Assembly (NCBI GenBank): GCA_036872755.1
Contig: JAVHNS010000008.1
Coordinates: 434,001-498,000 of the forward strand
DNA length: 64,000 bases
Direction: 5' to 3'
From: Orbilia blumenaviensis
Taxonomy: Eukaryota; Ascomycota; Orbiliomycetes; Orbiliales; Orbiliaceae
The notes beneath the pieces were generated by a model, which did no database searches, was not told where the DNA came from, and saw only the letters and a program-made list of their open reading frames with translations. Positions 21,997 to 34,544 of this stretch are shown here, one piece after another (the stretch's first letter is position 1; each line of letters begins with the position of its first letter). The translations under genes were made by a program, and so were the position numbers.

Positions 21997-24342
21997 GGTC
22001 GGAGAAGCCAGGGTTTCTTAATTGTCAATTCTCAAGCAAGAAAAAAAAAAATAGGAGAAGAAGAAGAAGCTACGAGATCTAGGTCGTCGTGGATTTTATG
22101 GATGTGGATGTGTGGGGAAGCTGAGGAAGAAGGAAGACAGAAAAAAAGAAGGGGAGGCGGTGTTTCTGGCAAGCGAAGAAGAAAAAAAGGCGATGAGGTG
22201 ATGTTGGTAAGCCAACCCTTTTTTCTTTTCTTAACCTATTACGACAAACGACAAAGGAAAAGAAGAAAAAAACACTTACTAATGCCCCCCAGCTAATGCT
22301 ATAACTTACTTACTTCGTTAGTTGATGACTAGCTAGTTGACGGATATAAGCAACTTGCTCAATAACAAATAATATTATGACGATCGTTCTCTTTCTTTTG
22401 TAATCCTCTCCGTCAGTCAGGTCTGGTAAAATGCTGCAGGTACTTTTTCTCTAAATCGAATCAAGATTGCATATTGCAAATTCTGGCGGTTGGCGAGTCA
22501 TACAATCAAGGGCCCGGGAAGCAACCAGCGAACAGCAAGCAGCCCCTCTATATACCCCTCATTATCCCGTCCTGATTGAATCATGTATGCGCATAAAGGT
22601 GGATGGACCAAGTTTAGCTACCTGGAAAGTAAGTGCATAGCCATATAATATTTTGTGAGTTAAGTTTCGAAACCTACGTTTTTTTTTTCATATTCTACTA
22701 TTACTATCACGCTCTATTATTACTAGCTCTGGTGGGTCTAATTGCCAAGTTAACATCCGATAAACTCAAGAGGGGAGCTTCGGCAGCCTTGCTGGATGCA
22801 GCCGAAGCTCCCAGTAAAAAAAAAAACTAAGTAACTGTGAAAGTATACTTTATGACGACTGGCGTATCGGAGTAATTGTTCTTCAAGCCTTTTGTCACTG
22901 TAAATGTCTCTGATGTCGAATACATCATCAAATTATCATGTCATATATTTGATTTCATTTTTTTTTTGTATTTTATCTTATCTTTCTGAGGTGGGAAGCT
23001 GGCGGAGCCGTTGGTACCTGCCAGTACCTCTCTCCCAAAATGACCACAAATGCAAAAAAGAGTGCATCCAAATCAATCGAATCAATGAAAGAAAAGGAAT
23101 AAAGAAGCCCGTGCACCGAAACCTGAGAATGACTTGCACCAAACAGGAAACACAAAAAAGTGGCATGATACCTCCCAAACCCGGGAGCCGGTAGGGATGA
23201 CAGTAGTACAGCCCATGCACCGTCCTGACTCGCGCTATCCTAACCTAACTTTTGATCGCTCGTTCGCTCGCTCTCTCAAAAGAAGGATTTGAGATTTGTC
23301 AATTCAGATCTTGCGACCCCAACCGCGTAGCGGGGCTGAACTACATACAATGCATGAAGCTCCTGAGCTACCCCATGGAAGCTTCCAGCTGCATAACCTA
23401 TAGCTTCAGGCTGAAAGAAAAAAAAAAAGAGCGAGCTCGATCCGGCGTCTGCTCTGTGTGAATTTTTATCCAATGTTTCGAAACATCGGCGCCGTAGCCC
23501 GGGGTTTAAGATCGATGGTTAATAGCACCATCTCTACAGCAGAAGCGCGAAACACGGTATCTGCCATCTTGACTACTATTCTCGTCTCTTCGATCCGATT
23601 CCCACGGATATAGCCATAGGCAACTTCCTAGATCTACAGTAATATAACAGGCGATTACCAAACAATCCAAAACCCCCGAATATTAATAGCTCGGCGAACA
23701 AGGAAAAGAAGGTTCGAACTCAGAGTCTAGAACGTTAAACTAGAAGGTTCCCTGGATGGAAAAGGGTCGCTTGTCTGAATCGAGCCTAGGTTATGTGGCC
23801 ATGTGGTATTTTGACTTCGGCTCAGCCGAATCAACGCAACCGCCCAACCTTAATTAAATCTTGAAATATTCGAAATATAGGACTGCTGAGTTAATTAGCT
23901 AGGTAATTATTGTATCCCGACAGTATGGTCGTGCCTGCAGGAACCAACATTGATACCTTTTCAAACCTTCGTATATTCAGGGGTAATTCCCATATCTAGT
24001 AGTCAACCTTTTTTTGATACGAGACAAAAAAGAGAAATGATAGTCGCAGAAACCAAACGTATCACCCACTCGATTTGGTGGCGTAACAAATTTAAATTGA
24101 TATATTGATTGATGAGTCTAATCGTGGACCCAAGTTGATATTGGATTGATATCGACTATGGGAATTATAATATTACTATTGTTATCGTTTGAGAAGAACG
24201 GCAGATGAGCCCGCCATCACGCGCTCCCTAAGCAGACCAGAGAAAAGTTCTCCAATTCGGACCAAATACTCCAAGCCTATCGCACAAGAGAACCATCTGT
24301 GTAATGTCCCAATACTCCAAGTTTTTACTGCAGCCAGATTAA
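21997..24342. other. Gene-free stretch
   Basis: About 2.3 kb with many A- and T-tracts (for example 22033-22045, 22678-22690, 22816-22828). It holds one perfect hairpin at 22773-22812 (separate entry). Open frames here are low complexity and I support no gene. Confidence 0.4.
22773..22812. repeat. Perfect 12-bp inverted repeat followed by an A-tract
   Basis: GGGAGCTTCGGC at 22773-22784 pairs perfectly with GCCGAAGCTCCC at 22801-22812 across a 16-nt loop. An A-tract follows four bases later. No function assigned. Confidence 0.8.
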
Positions 24343-27203
24343 TTAACCTCCGAGCCCGTACGTCCCCTCATTGCTACGTGACCGATAACCTCTCTCAATC
24401 TCTAGCAGCCTTGCATCCATCAACATTTTCACCGTTAGTCCAAACGCCACAATCGTAGCCACCCCGATAAGTATACATATCCCCAGCCCCGATTTCGAGA
24501 ACATATGCCACCTCCGCTCAGTATTACTCCACAGATTTTCCGTCTCTCTCCCGAACACCCATAGTTTATATATCGTCCGAATAGCAACCATATTTAGACA
24601 CCCAGCGCAGCATATCCAAACCATGCAAGCACACCACATTGCAAACAGCGAACCCTGAGGCGGTGGTTTCTCCGGATTCTCGTTCTTCCAGACGTGGTGT
24701 TCTTTCCACGCCACGGCAAAGCACATGAGATAAATGAATGTAACCGTGGTAGCCAGCATTCCGTACTGGTTCATCCTTCTTTTCAGCTGCAAGAGCTTTC
24801 GATCCCTTTTTTCTCTCGCTGTCATTTGTCTGATTTCTCGCATTTTAGCGACTCGGGGGCCGTCACCTATATGTCTTCTTAGCTTTCCTTCTCGTGGAGG
24901 TAGTACGTAAAAACGGTTTGCGGCAAGAAAGCGCTCTTTTAAACTGGGTTTTGGGGGTTCGTCTTTTGAGTCTTTTGGTGATTTTCCGCCGGTACCACCA
25001 TTAGGAGAATCACTTGGATCATGGTCCATAAAGTTTTTTAAACTTTCACAATCTACCTTCTCACGTGGGGATACAGATCTCCGGCTCCTTGAAACTCTTC
25101 GCCGGAACCTCAACTTGGCTCCTTCAACTTCAGACCCCGTCATCCTCCCTCTCTCTCCCCCCTGTTCACTTTTTATAACCTCCTCCGTATCCTTCTTTTC
25201 CCTATTCCATTCCGCCCTCCTCTCCCTCATCGCCTTCCCCCTAATATCTATTACTTTTGCATCTTCCCTCTCCTCTCTCTCTTGCATTTCTTTCGAATGC
25301 TCATCAGTCCCCGGTTTATCATACCTCAAACCCGGCCAATTCTCTTCACCCTGCCTCTCCCTCAGCCCTTTCATCATCTCAAACAACTCTTTTCCAAATA
25401 GATTAGACTCCATACTATAATCTTCATACTCCCGCGGCCGCGTAGACATAGGTCTTAACGAAGAAGCGTACTCCTTTTTCTGTCTTTGACTTATAACTCT
25501 TCTCGGCGGCCGTGAGGTAGTTACTAACTTTGGCGGTTTATGGTTTCTTCTCCACTTCTTCTCACCATATCTTCGTCTAGGGTTTAGAGGGCCATATGGT
25601 CCGCCCGGACCGTCGAGTACTCTAACATCCACGCTACCGAATCTAACACGGCCCTTTTGACGTCCATACTCGCTAGAAGGGGGCCTTCTTCTTTGTCGCA
25701 TCGGTTCTTCTCCAATTACATCCCTATCGTCTCGTGCTAATGGATCAAGAGGGCTTTCGGCTCTTGTAAGACTTGATAAATGCTCCGACTTTGCTAGGCG
25801 CTGACGGCGTTGACGTTGTTGCCGGCAGGGTAAATTCTCGACCGATGGACTCTCGTCATGGCCAGGAGACGTGGGAGGAGACGTGGGAGGAGACACACAG
25901 AGCGGGACATCAGGGGGTTGGATAGGTAAAGGGCTTGTTTCGTATGGAGGGCGGGTTGGTGAAGGAGATTTACGGGGTCCTCGGGTTGGAGCTGACATTT
26001 TCCATCTACTGGCTTGGGTTTGGGATTCGGTTGTTGAGTTGCTGCTGTCGGAGCTCCAGGAGAAAGAGGAGGTTCCTGGGATATGGCGGGGAGTCGGTTT
26101 TGCTAGTCTAGTTGTAGTCACCGCGGTTGTAGTGGCGGTTGTTGTAGTGGTAGGAGGGGCTCGGGCGGCTTCACCAGATTCGGCTGCGGGTGTGGCTTCA
26201 GAAGCTTTACCTTCCTCTTTATCGTTACTCTTGCCTCTACTGAAGACCTTCGGGATCTTACTCCTCTGCTTTGAGAATATACCCGGGTAATCCCACTTGT
26301 CCATCTTTGCGTCTGACTCAAAACTCACCCCCCCAAAGAAAAAAAAAATAAAAGAGACGGCGGTGATAATCAAAGACAAGTACTCGAGTTATGTGTTTAG
26401 TTGCATATATACTTCCAACAGTATATATCAGTTTTCAAAACCCATAGAAACGACACATCGCGATAAAGCAAAGACGAATAAAAAACGAGTAGGGACTAAA
26501 GAAACCCACCTTCAATATCTTCCTCCCCACTCTTAAACTTCCTCAGAATGTTCTGCTTAAACCTCCTCCAATAACCAGCTCCTTCCTCGTCCGTATCACT
26601 ACTACAGTTGCGAGCAGTAGCAGCAAGGGTACTCTCGGACCCTCTAAACTCTACACTATCTCCAACAGAAGCAGCCCTGCTCATCCGCCTCGGGAACTGT
26701 GTACCCGGTTCGAAATATGGATTGTAAGCATGGACTCCTCCCAGTCTTTCAACTCTTTCCTTCGTCCTTGATATCGCCGGTTTATTTGGTAAAACCGTAC
26801 AATCTGAATCTAAAGACTCGACAAGCGACTCCCTCGACGACGCAGTAGTCGAAAAGGCGGAATAGTTATATGGAGCAGAGAAAATAAATGATGAAAAATC
26901 GCCAGACGCCGCGGTAGGCGGTGGTGGAAGAGTAGGAATGTTGTTATGGTATAGTGGAGCACTGGAATATGGTGTTGGTGTGTATGGTCTCGATTGCACC
27001 AGTACAGCAGGAGGGAGGGACGGTTGTGGTAGATGGGTAAGTCTATAGGATGAATCCCAGGCGTGGAAATCTTCTTCAAAGTCTTGGATTGCTTTTGATA
27101 GGACTGTGGCGGTTGATTGTGGGCGCCTAGTCTTCTTTAAGCTACTGTATGAGAGAGGGGGTAGTGGGATGGTTTTGTCGGTGGAGGCGGTGGATTGGGA
27201 CAT
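24343..27203 (-). CDS. Large basic disordered protein with three C-terminal membrane helices
   Basis: My model joins exon 1 (27203-26510) and exon 2 (26312-24343) across a 197-nt GTGGGT...CAG intron; the sum is 2664 nt (887 residues), in phase. Without that intron there would be a 235-residue gene and a second gene starting at 26304 only 190 bp later, which is tight for separate genes. Exon 1 encodes a Ser/Pro/Tyr-rich region ending YWRRFKQNILRKFKSGEEDIE. Exon 2 is long, disordered and Arg/Lys/Ser-rich (SRSRRSVSPRE), then has three hydrophobic helices near 748-766, 786-808 and 839-862 (TVTFIYLMCFAVAW, CACMVWICCAGCL, ICILIGVATIVAFGL). There is no signal peptide, so the big N-terminus is probably cytosolic. 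I recognise no family. Confidence 0.6.
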
Positions 27204-27815
27204 CTTGTATATTCTTTTCTATTCTTCTGTGGCAAAGACGATTTATAGCATAAATAAATAATAAAGTAGAATGGTAGAAAAACGGAGTTGGTCAGAGTTC
27301 TGAGTCCGCACCCAGTATAAAATTTATATGCATGGACTGATCGACCGTCCGTGGTATTCACCCTTTTTGAATGGGGATGAGCCGATATGATAGGTGTCGT
27401 TTTGTAAATTTTTTTGAAAGCATACGTATTGTGATCGACGAGATGGAATGGTTGCGCGGGTTTGGCGGAGAAAGCTACCATCGAGGCCATTACTTTGTAT
27501 ATATACTCCCATTGACACGCACATAAATACATACATACATTTCAGATTCATGCTGCTACCTTAGTAGAGTCGAGGGTTTTATTCCGTCAGCCGTTATGTA
27601 AAGTTGGAGCAAATCTGGGTACCCAGTAACAAACCTAAGAAATAGGGATCGTGTACCACCAGCAAATATATACAGATATACAGGCCAGAACTACCTAGTG
27701 ACAACATCCAAAAGAAGAAACAAGACAGAAAAGGAAAGAAACCGAAACAGGAAAAGTACAAATGCGGCGGGGCCCGTGCAACCTAGCACGAACTATATAA
27801 ACGTATCGTATTTAA
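27204..27815. other. Intergenic
   Basis: These 612 bp separate two same-strand genes. It holds the promoter of the larger membrane-protein gene and the 3' end of nothing on this side that I can identify. No gene supported. Confidence 0.35.
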
Positions 27816-28980
27816 TCATACAGTCGTGGCGTTGAGCGGATTCCCTGTAACCAATGCGCCCACCGCTTTTTCCACTAGGCTTGTCGCGGTAACGGACCCA
27901 CTAACAATATCTTCAACTACCGTAGCCACCAGCTGTGCTCCCTTAACCTTCGCTATCCGTGCCGTCGCAGCTGGTAACACGGTAGCCGCGGCAGCAGTAA
28001 TAGCTGCAGGAACCTGAGCAACCAACCCTTCATTCTTAAAGTTCGCATTACTCTTCGTCCACATCCACGCCCCAAAAGCAATGATAGCACAGAAAACAGT
28101 GACTATATAACCGTCCCACATTTTGGTAAGATATATCCTATCCCTGCCATAAGCTGTGATAGGGATCATAAACTTCCCCACTTCAATTCTAACGATCGCC
28201 CTGATGATTAAGCAAATAAATTGTAAAAGGCCCATAACTAGGCATTGGAGACCGGCGGTTTTGGCGGCTTGTAAGCTAGTTCGGACGGCTGTGGCACCGG
28301 ACCAGATGGCGACGAGGGTGGCAAAAGTGCCGCCGACTGAGAGGATTACGGCGATTTGACAGACTCGAACGAAGCGTTGGGCGGGTGGGGGCAGGTAGTC
28401 GTAGCCCTGGATGCGTGCTCTTTCGATTTCGTTTAGTTGGCGTTGGGTTTCGACTGCATCGCGCTCTATTATTTATAACGATATTATCATGATACGTACG
28501 TACGTCAGTCCATCTTTTTGGTATTTATTATTCGGCTCCCGGCCATTATGAAGAAAAGCGGCGGTGGAGGAGGCTGGGGAAGAACATACGACTGACAAAT
28601 TTGCAATACTGCTCCCCAAAATTATTTACCAACCCCGCCATCGCCATCCTATTAATATTCATCTCCGCAAAATCCCTAATAATCCCCTGCATTTGGTCCC
28701 TGTTCGCCTCCTCATTTGCAATCTGAGGAAGTTTGGAGTTTCCTTGACCTAACAGTTTTAGCTTTTGGGCGATAAACCAGTCGTTGAAGATTGTGAGGAT
28801 TCGCTGTTGTTCAGCGAGGATTTTGTCACGGTTGGCTGCGCCGAGGCCGGGGTCGATGGGGTTTAGCTGGAATTCAACATTGGGAGTGTATCCTGGTGCG
28901 GTGCCGGATTGGAACATTGCTGGGGCTGGGGCCGGGCCTTGGGATGGGCCTAAGGGGATCGTTCCGAAGCCAAAGGACAT
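27816..28980 (-). CDS. Unknown three-helix membrane protein
   Basis: Exons are 28980-28590 and 28465-27816 (1041 nt, 346 residues) with a GTATGT donor and a TAG acceptor, in phase. The N-terminal 60 residues are Gly/Pro-rich (GTIPLGPSQGPAPAPAMF). A helical, charged segment follows (about 55-155), then three predicted membrane helices: VCQIAVILSVGGTFATLVAIW (in part, about 165-187), CLVMGLLQFICLIIRA (about 205-220) and IVTVFCAIIAFGAWMW (about 251-266). The tail is Ala/Val/Thr-rich and may be partly buried. No signal peptide and no family recognised. The neighbour at 24343-27203 on the same strand also has three C-terminal helices, but I see no sequence similarity between them. Confidence 0.7.
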
Positions 28981-29346
28981 ATTTTGTCAATATATTTTTA
29001 TAAATGTATTTATTAAGTTCTACTTGCAGTATTGTATCACGTAACTGGTGAAGTCAATACTTTGAGGAAGTTTTAAACGCTTGATGATGAGGGTAGGTCC
29101 GGCGTCGACCCGGCTGCATTTAAAATGCACAATTATTCAATCGATCATCCCATACATTACCCTGGACAGTATCAGAATGATACTATCTTGGTCGCAAAAA
29201 TAGCAGTCGTCAAATAATGCGGCTCCTATCGCCATCTATTAAAAGGTAGTGATCTGTTGATGACAGTTCTAAGTTTAGCTCTGCCACGAGTTTTGGATGG
29301 AATGTCATGCATTGGATATCATATTTAGTGTAACAAACAATGTAAT
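28981..29346. other. Intergenic
   Basis: 366 bp between two minus-strand genes; promoter of the 28980 gene and 3' end of the oxidase. Nothing else seen. Confidence 0.4.
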
Positions 29347-30635
29347 TTACAGTTTTGATGGGATATTTAGCGACTCTTTTACCAGAGCGACGGTATCTTC
29401 AGACATGCCGTATGAGGCTTGATCTTGATTTTATAAGAATTTGGTCAGTTTTTATGTTACCACTCGAAAGGGATATGTATGATAAGCATTTAAAAAGAAG
29501 GTTAAACTCACATCCCCACCCAGCAGCGCCGTAATTATGCACCACTTTCACGCCATTAATGACTTCTTTCTCAATTCTTGCGCCCCCTTCTCTCCAGGGT
29601 CTCAGCCCAACACCGTGGCGAATGATGTCGAGTCCTTCAACGCCCTTGCCGCCCGAAAGCTCCGGGCAGATATCGACACACCGTTTCATGATTCTGTTGG
29701 CGAGGTTCGGGTCAATTTCTGGCGACCAGTTGCCTTTTTGATAGCATCCACCCAGGATCGTGCCGCCCCCAGCAGCTCTCATCATAATATACTTTTCTTA
29801 AAGTCAGCGGGTGTAAACGAAATTAGGTCATGGAGAGTGATATATACCAGCATCTCATCGTCCCCGTCATGCACCGCCGAAGTCGTATACATCGCCGGTG
29901 CCTCATTCCTCACAAGCACAATCTGTCCTCTCGCCGGCACAACCTTCTTATCCTCCACCCCACCGAGTTTACACGCTAACAACCCCGTACAATTCACCAC
30001 CACATCCGCCTTTTTACCGCTAAAATGCATCCCCGCTGCATCGGCTATGTGGTCCACGATTCCTCTTTTGAAGACAACACCATGTTTTAAACATTGCCCC
30101 ATTAAGTAGGGAAGATATATCGCTGTGTTTATACACACGCTTTTGAAGGTGGTGCCAGATACCATACCCTTCGGCAGCTCGTGCTCTTGAAACTTCCTAA
30201 AACCATGAACCAAACCCTCGAACCACGGCTTCTCATCCACCAAATCCTGCATGAAGGGTGTAACAGGAAGGCCCTCTGCGACGTAGATATTGGCGTCTTG
30301 CACGTGTATTCCGCTTTCTGGAACCTTTGTGGCAAGGTGCATGAGCTCTGGGTAGGTGGCTCGTTCCCATCTTCGAGCTAGGTCTTCGGCGGTTGAGAAG
30401 GGGAAAAAGTTTGCGCCGGCCCAGGGTGAGGTGTATTCGATTGAATAGTCGCCGGGCATGTGTTTTGCGATTACGGTGATCGAGTGTCCGGATTTGGAGA
30501 GAAGGAGAGCTGTGGTTAAGCCGGCTACCCCAGCGCTTGATATATCACCGATTGTTAATATCATGGAGACAATCGGAGGGTTTTGGGATCGGGAATGAAG
30601 GCTTACCCGACTACTACGATCTTTGCGGATGACAT
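29347..30635 (-). CDS. DAO: D-amino-acid oxidase, peroxisomal
   Basis: Four exons: 30635-30607, 30535-29848, 29791-29512 and 29423-29347 (1074 nt, 357 residues), all in phase. The flavoenzyme oxidatively deaminates D-amino acids to 2-oxo acids, ammonia and hydrogen peroxide. It starts with the FAD dinucleotide motif GAGVAG (residues 10-15) after VVV. Family blocks follow: YTSPWAGANFFPF, VVNCTGL, PARGQIVLVRNE, RAAGGGTILGG and HNYGAAGWGYQ near the C-terminus. The protein ends in SKL, a canonical peroxisomal PTS1 signal, reached only by splicing in the short last exon. Start, splice sites and length agree with the family. Confidence 0.93.
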
Positions 30636-33284
30636 GACTATTATGTGCTTTTTCAGAAGTTGTTGAGGTGTTGGATTTTGAAGATGGCGCTTTGAAGGTT
30701 TGCCAAAGTCGATTGGGATGTGGAGATAGATACCTTTCAGCGACTTAAATACTTTCCCGACAATTGAGCTAGAAAGTCCGAGGGAAACAGACGGAGAAAC
30801 GGATAAGACTCAGAAAACCTAAAGATATGATTTCCAGAATCCCGGGGTAAAAATCATGGCTTTATCGAGCTCCGATATCTCGAGCTCATCACAATGGAAT
30901 CCCGCAGGAAAACACCCATGCGCATGCCGTTCCCGTTTCTAATCGAAGCGAATCAGGCCATATCCAAAGAGAAAAAAATGGATTGATTGCCTCCCGCCTT
31001 AAAACAAAGTGGGTCCAGTTTCGATAAGCTTTCACCCGGTTAGCTACGCTTTTTTGGTGTACCCTTGTTGAACCGTGTGCATCCTGATGTAAGTCAATAG
31101 TAGGTAATGTGTCAAACGTTACGCATACTTGTTGACTTAATCTATTTGGCCCGGGTAACTTTGGAGTCGAGTACTCAATACCAATTCGAAATCCTGGTCG
31201 CGGAGGGATTTCAATGGCATCCACTTGGGGTTTTTTGGCGGGATTACCCAATGCGGTGCTAAATGCGGGCTGCTGCCTGTTAGCTAAGGTAAGGCTTGGG
31301 GAGCTCGCCCGGCTTGGTAAATTTCCTGGCAGCTGCTGGGTTATCGATAACGAGAACGCGAATTAAGGATTGTAAGAAGGGAGTGGGTCATTACTCGCGT
31401 TTTTCGGTCTGGAGGGTTCTAGATCGTAAGGATAGGTCGTGAGGATTATGCTGGAGGTGACCTTTGACTGGGGTTTGCAACGTTGCAGACATCGGGATGG
31501 TTGATGATATGATTACGTAATTATCTTCCTTGAAGCGCTCTGGTATGAAGTCTTTAGGCCGAAACGCATGTTAGAGAGGCTCTAGTTACAGTGAAGGGTT
31601 TTGGGAGGTTTCGAATTATTATTGAGCCATCACAGGGTCGGAGTTCGAGCCTTCAGGGCCCAGGAGGTCGGGTATTACAGGGTGGACAACACAAAAAGTA
31701 CAACAGTACCTAGTTATGGTCGAGCTTGTGAGATTGTATTGCTATCCCTTGTTAAGGCGGTTTACTTGCGGTAGAATTAGATATTAATTAGCTGAGGAGT
31801 TCGCCTTTAAAGCCTTGGCCTTACTTTATTGACGAAGGCTATCCACATTGTTGAAAACGACGAAGGCCTAGTTTGCTATCGGTATGTATGCAGGTATGGG
31901 GAGATATACCGCCAATGTGTAAACTAGAAGGCTTATGACATTTGGACATTACGAGGTCTCGGGCAAGCTTCTTAAGTGGCTCTTCTCTGAAACACTTAGA
32001 GGTTAGTCATATTGCATTAAAGACATGAGCGGATAATCCTAAGTAAATGTTATTATATAGAAGAGTAATAACCTAGGCGTCCATGTCGTTTATGTCTGAG
32101 GATATCCTTAGCCATGTAACTGGTTTGACTCTTGACGTTTGGGAGACATATAGTGCGACAGGTACAACGATCAGTAACAATATCTTAAACCAGAATTTAG
32201 AGTAGTATAAACGTGGGGTCACTCTTTCACCAGTTGCGGGAAGGTATGTTTCGCCGATTTTGATCAATGAAGCCAAGAAATAGAGTATGTGAATTATCGT
32301 ATGAATAATCTACCTGATTTCGACTTTGCGTTGTCTAGTGTTGTCTGGCTCCAACGAGACCAGTCGTGAGCTCGGACTGGGGTGGAAGGAAACGCAAGCT
32401 TGCAGCAAGGTTTTGAAGAAGACCCAATAGTCAGGGTCTGGGTACAAGGAGTTGCAATGATATGCAAACGAGTCTTTATTCCATACTTCTGATTGGCATT
32501 AAGCTTCCAATGCAAAAATTTCGATGGCCTCCCCAGCCTCCAGCCTTGCCTCCCACTCCTCGGAATTCTTATTACGCAAGTATCCGTTATAGATACCTAG
32601 TGGGGCAAATTTGTGAGCTAACAGGTAGGTTAAATTGTTATTGCGAACAGTAAGCTATGCTGGTTTGCGTGTATGGAAATCGAGGCTGAGAGATTTGGGA
32701 GAAAGATGTGTGGCAACTAGCTATGTGAATTCATCAAGCAAGCTGTGGCTTGCATATTCGAAGGCTGAGGAAAATTTGCTGAAACCAGGAAAACCCTTTG
32801 CATTATGCTTACTGCGACCCCTCTAATTGTCAAAAATATATCACCCACCCTTAAGCTTGAAAAGTTTAGGCCTTTCCCTCAATTTAAACGGCTATTATCA
32901 CTTCCAGAATTTTGACGTCTAACCAGAGAGTGGATTATCCGAAGTACTCAATCTAACAGCTACTATTAACAAATATCCACGGCGAGCGAGTTTACATCTA
33001 AGCGAGGCATATGATAGATGTGTTTGCGTTAACTTGATTACAATATTGCCCCACTTGCAGGGTAGGATGAATCAAGGATTGATATCCCGCGCTAGCGGCA
33101 TTATAATTAATCGTTCGCTGAGCAATGCCTTAGCTTGTGTGCAGGTAATTTTTATTTTGTAAGCTTTTGGGGGGCGGTTGGGCAAGTATACTACAGAGTA
33201 TTTGTATTATTTGTATTATACTTATACTAACAAATTTATAAGTACAACACGCCCCCTAGTGCCTATTTGGCAAGGGCAACAACA
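30636..33284. other. Gene-poor stretch with a pseudogene fragment
   Basis: About 2.6 kb with no intact gene. A decayed coding block sits at 32314-32600 (separate entry). At 32076-32290 on the minus strand a short frame contains a hydrophobic stretch (FKILLLIVVPVALYV) that may belong to the same relic. Confidence 0.4.
32314..32600 (-). pseudogene. Fragment of an unidentified protein-coding gene (LEPDN family)
   Basis: One minus-strand frame reads coding-like for about 95 codons with a single in-frame TAA: SEEWEARLEAGEAIEIFALE, the stop, then DPDYWVFFKTLLQACV, RLVSLEPDN and RQRKVEIR. It ends at a possible donor (GTAGAT). A related but shorter piece lies at 48306-48440. The family looks familiar as a fungal multi-copy type, but I cannot name it. 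Confidence 0.4.
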
Positions 33285-33790
33285 AAAATAAAGAAAGAAT
33301 AAATTTAAATCAAAATTTTTGATATTTTTAGAATGAATTCTATTGTTTATTTAATTGTTTTTTTGTCTGGTTGAATAATTTTTTCAAATAATAATTAATA
33401 GGGTATGTTAAATAATATTAGATTAATTATTAGTAGTTTAGGAATTATATTTTTTTTAATATTTATTAATTTTTTATAAATATAATTTATTAATTAATAT
33501 TTTTTATTTTTTATTATTTGTTTATTTTTATCTAAATATTTATGATAAAATTTATTTTACTTTGGGATTTTTATTTAATGGTTAAAATTTATAGTAATTA
33601 AAATTAAATTAAATTTTAATTTAGTTAAAAATTTATAACTAAAATTTTTTATAAAAATATATGGTTGAGGTTTATATATTTTATATGGTTGTAAGTGATT
33701 GAGTTTTAATATATTTTGTATGTTATTATTTGTTTTATTTAGTAATTATTTTTTAATAGTTTTGTTTAATGTTAAAGATAAAGAAATTGC
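33285..33790. other. AT-rich island almost devoid of C on the + strand
   Basis: About 85-90% A+T, with roughly 7 C and 47 G in some 480 nt by hand count. It has sharp edges: GC-normal sequence ends near 33285 (GGCAAGGGCAACAAC) and resumes near 33790 (ATTGCCCTATCTTGGGCC). No frame reads as protein. Confidence 0.6.
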
Positions 33791-34544
33791 CCTATCTTGG
33801 GCCAAATTTAATGAATAATTAAACGATGATATTCTTTTTCTCAATTCAAAAGTTTAACTGAGTCTATGAGACTCCGCTAACTCTAGCGAATCCATCAACG
33901 CTACTCTCGCCAACCTTGTCTCTGTATGGTGCAGCCAAGCATTTTTCAGCAACAAACTTGGGGAAGATTTGCGGTGGCTACGCAAATGGTCAGGCTGAGT
34001 ACTCATCCCACTTGTTGCAATGTTGGCGCTTTGAAAGGTTGATTGATCGTGACGTCTATGCATCCTGTACGACACCGGACAGCTAGAGGTAATGCCACGT
34101 AGCTTGCCGTATGTATGATGTATGATTTCGAGACTCAGAGGGGTAAACTTGGATATATACAGCCTCGAAGCTGGACATCATTTGGATTAAGATGTGTGAT
34201 ATCTTGAAATTCTCTGTTGCCATTCGGCTTACCAAAATTGATATCGGATCGCATCGTATCTAAGTGGTCTTGCGGGACCACATAACGCTGAAGACCCACG
34301 TCTTAATATTACTTTAAAGTATCGTTTTCGGAGAATACCAACACACCAACAGACAAGAAAGGCTTTGCTGCTGGCAAACAATCATCTTAAATCCCTATCA
34401 AAGTCCCACAATTTCGTTTAAATACCTAGCCTACGAGGCAGGTGCTATCTATCGTCTCTCGAGCGCCGCCTTCCCTTCTATTCTTGTTAAACCGGTGCGC
34501 CCTAACGCCTTGCAGGCGCCTTAACGAAGCGGCCATCAAACGAA
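33791..34544. other. Intergenic, promoter of the modin-like gene
   Basis: Normal-composition DNA with no supported gene. Confidence 0.35.

Noticed and set aside
22773..22828. Hairpin plus A-tract as a bacterial-type terminator
   Set aside because: The window is fungal nuclear DNA and no transcript end is evident there, so rho-independent termination is not a sensible reading.
33285..33790. Protein-coding mitochondrial fragment in the AT-rich island
   Set aside because: All frames are broken by TAA/TAG, which remain stops in the mitochondrial codes, and no known mitochondrial protein motif was seen; non-coding mitochondrial origin is still possible.
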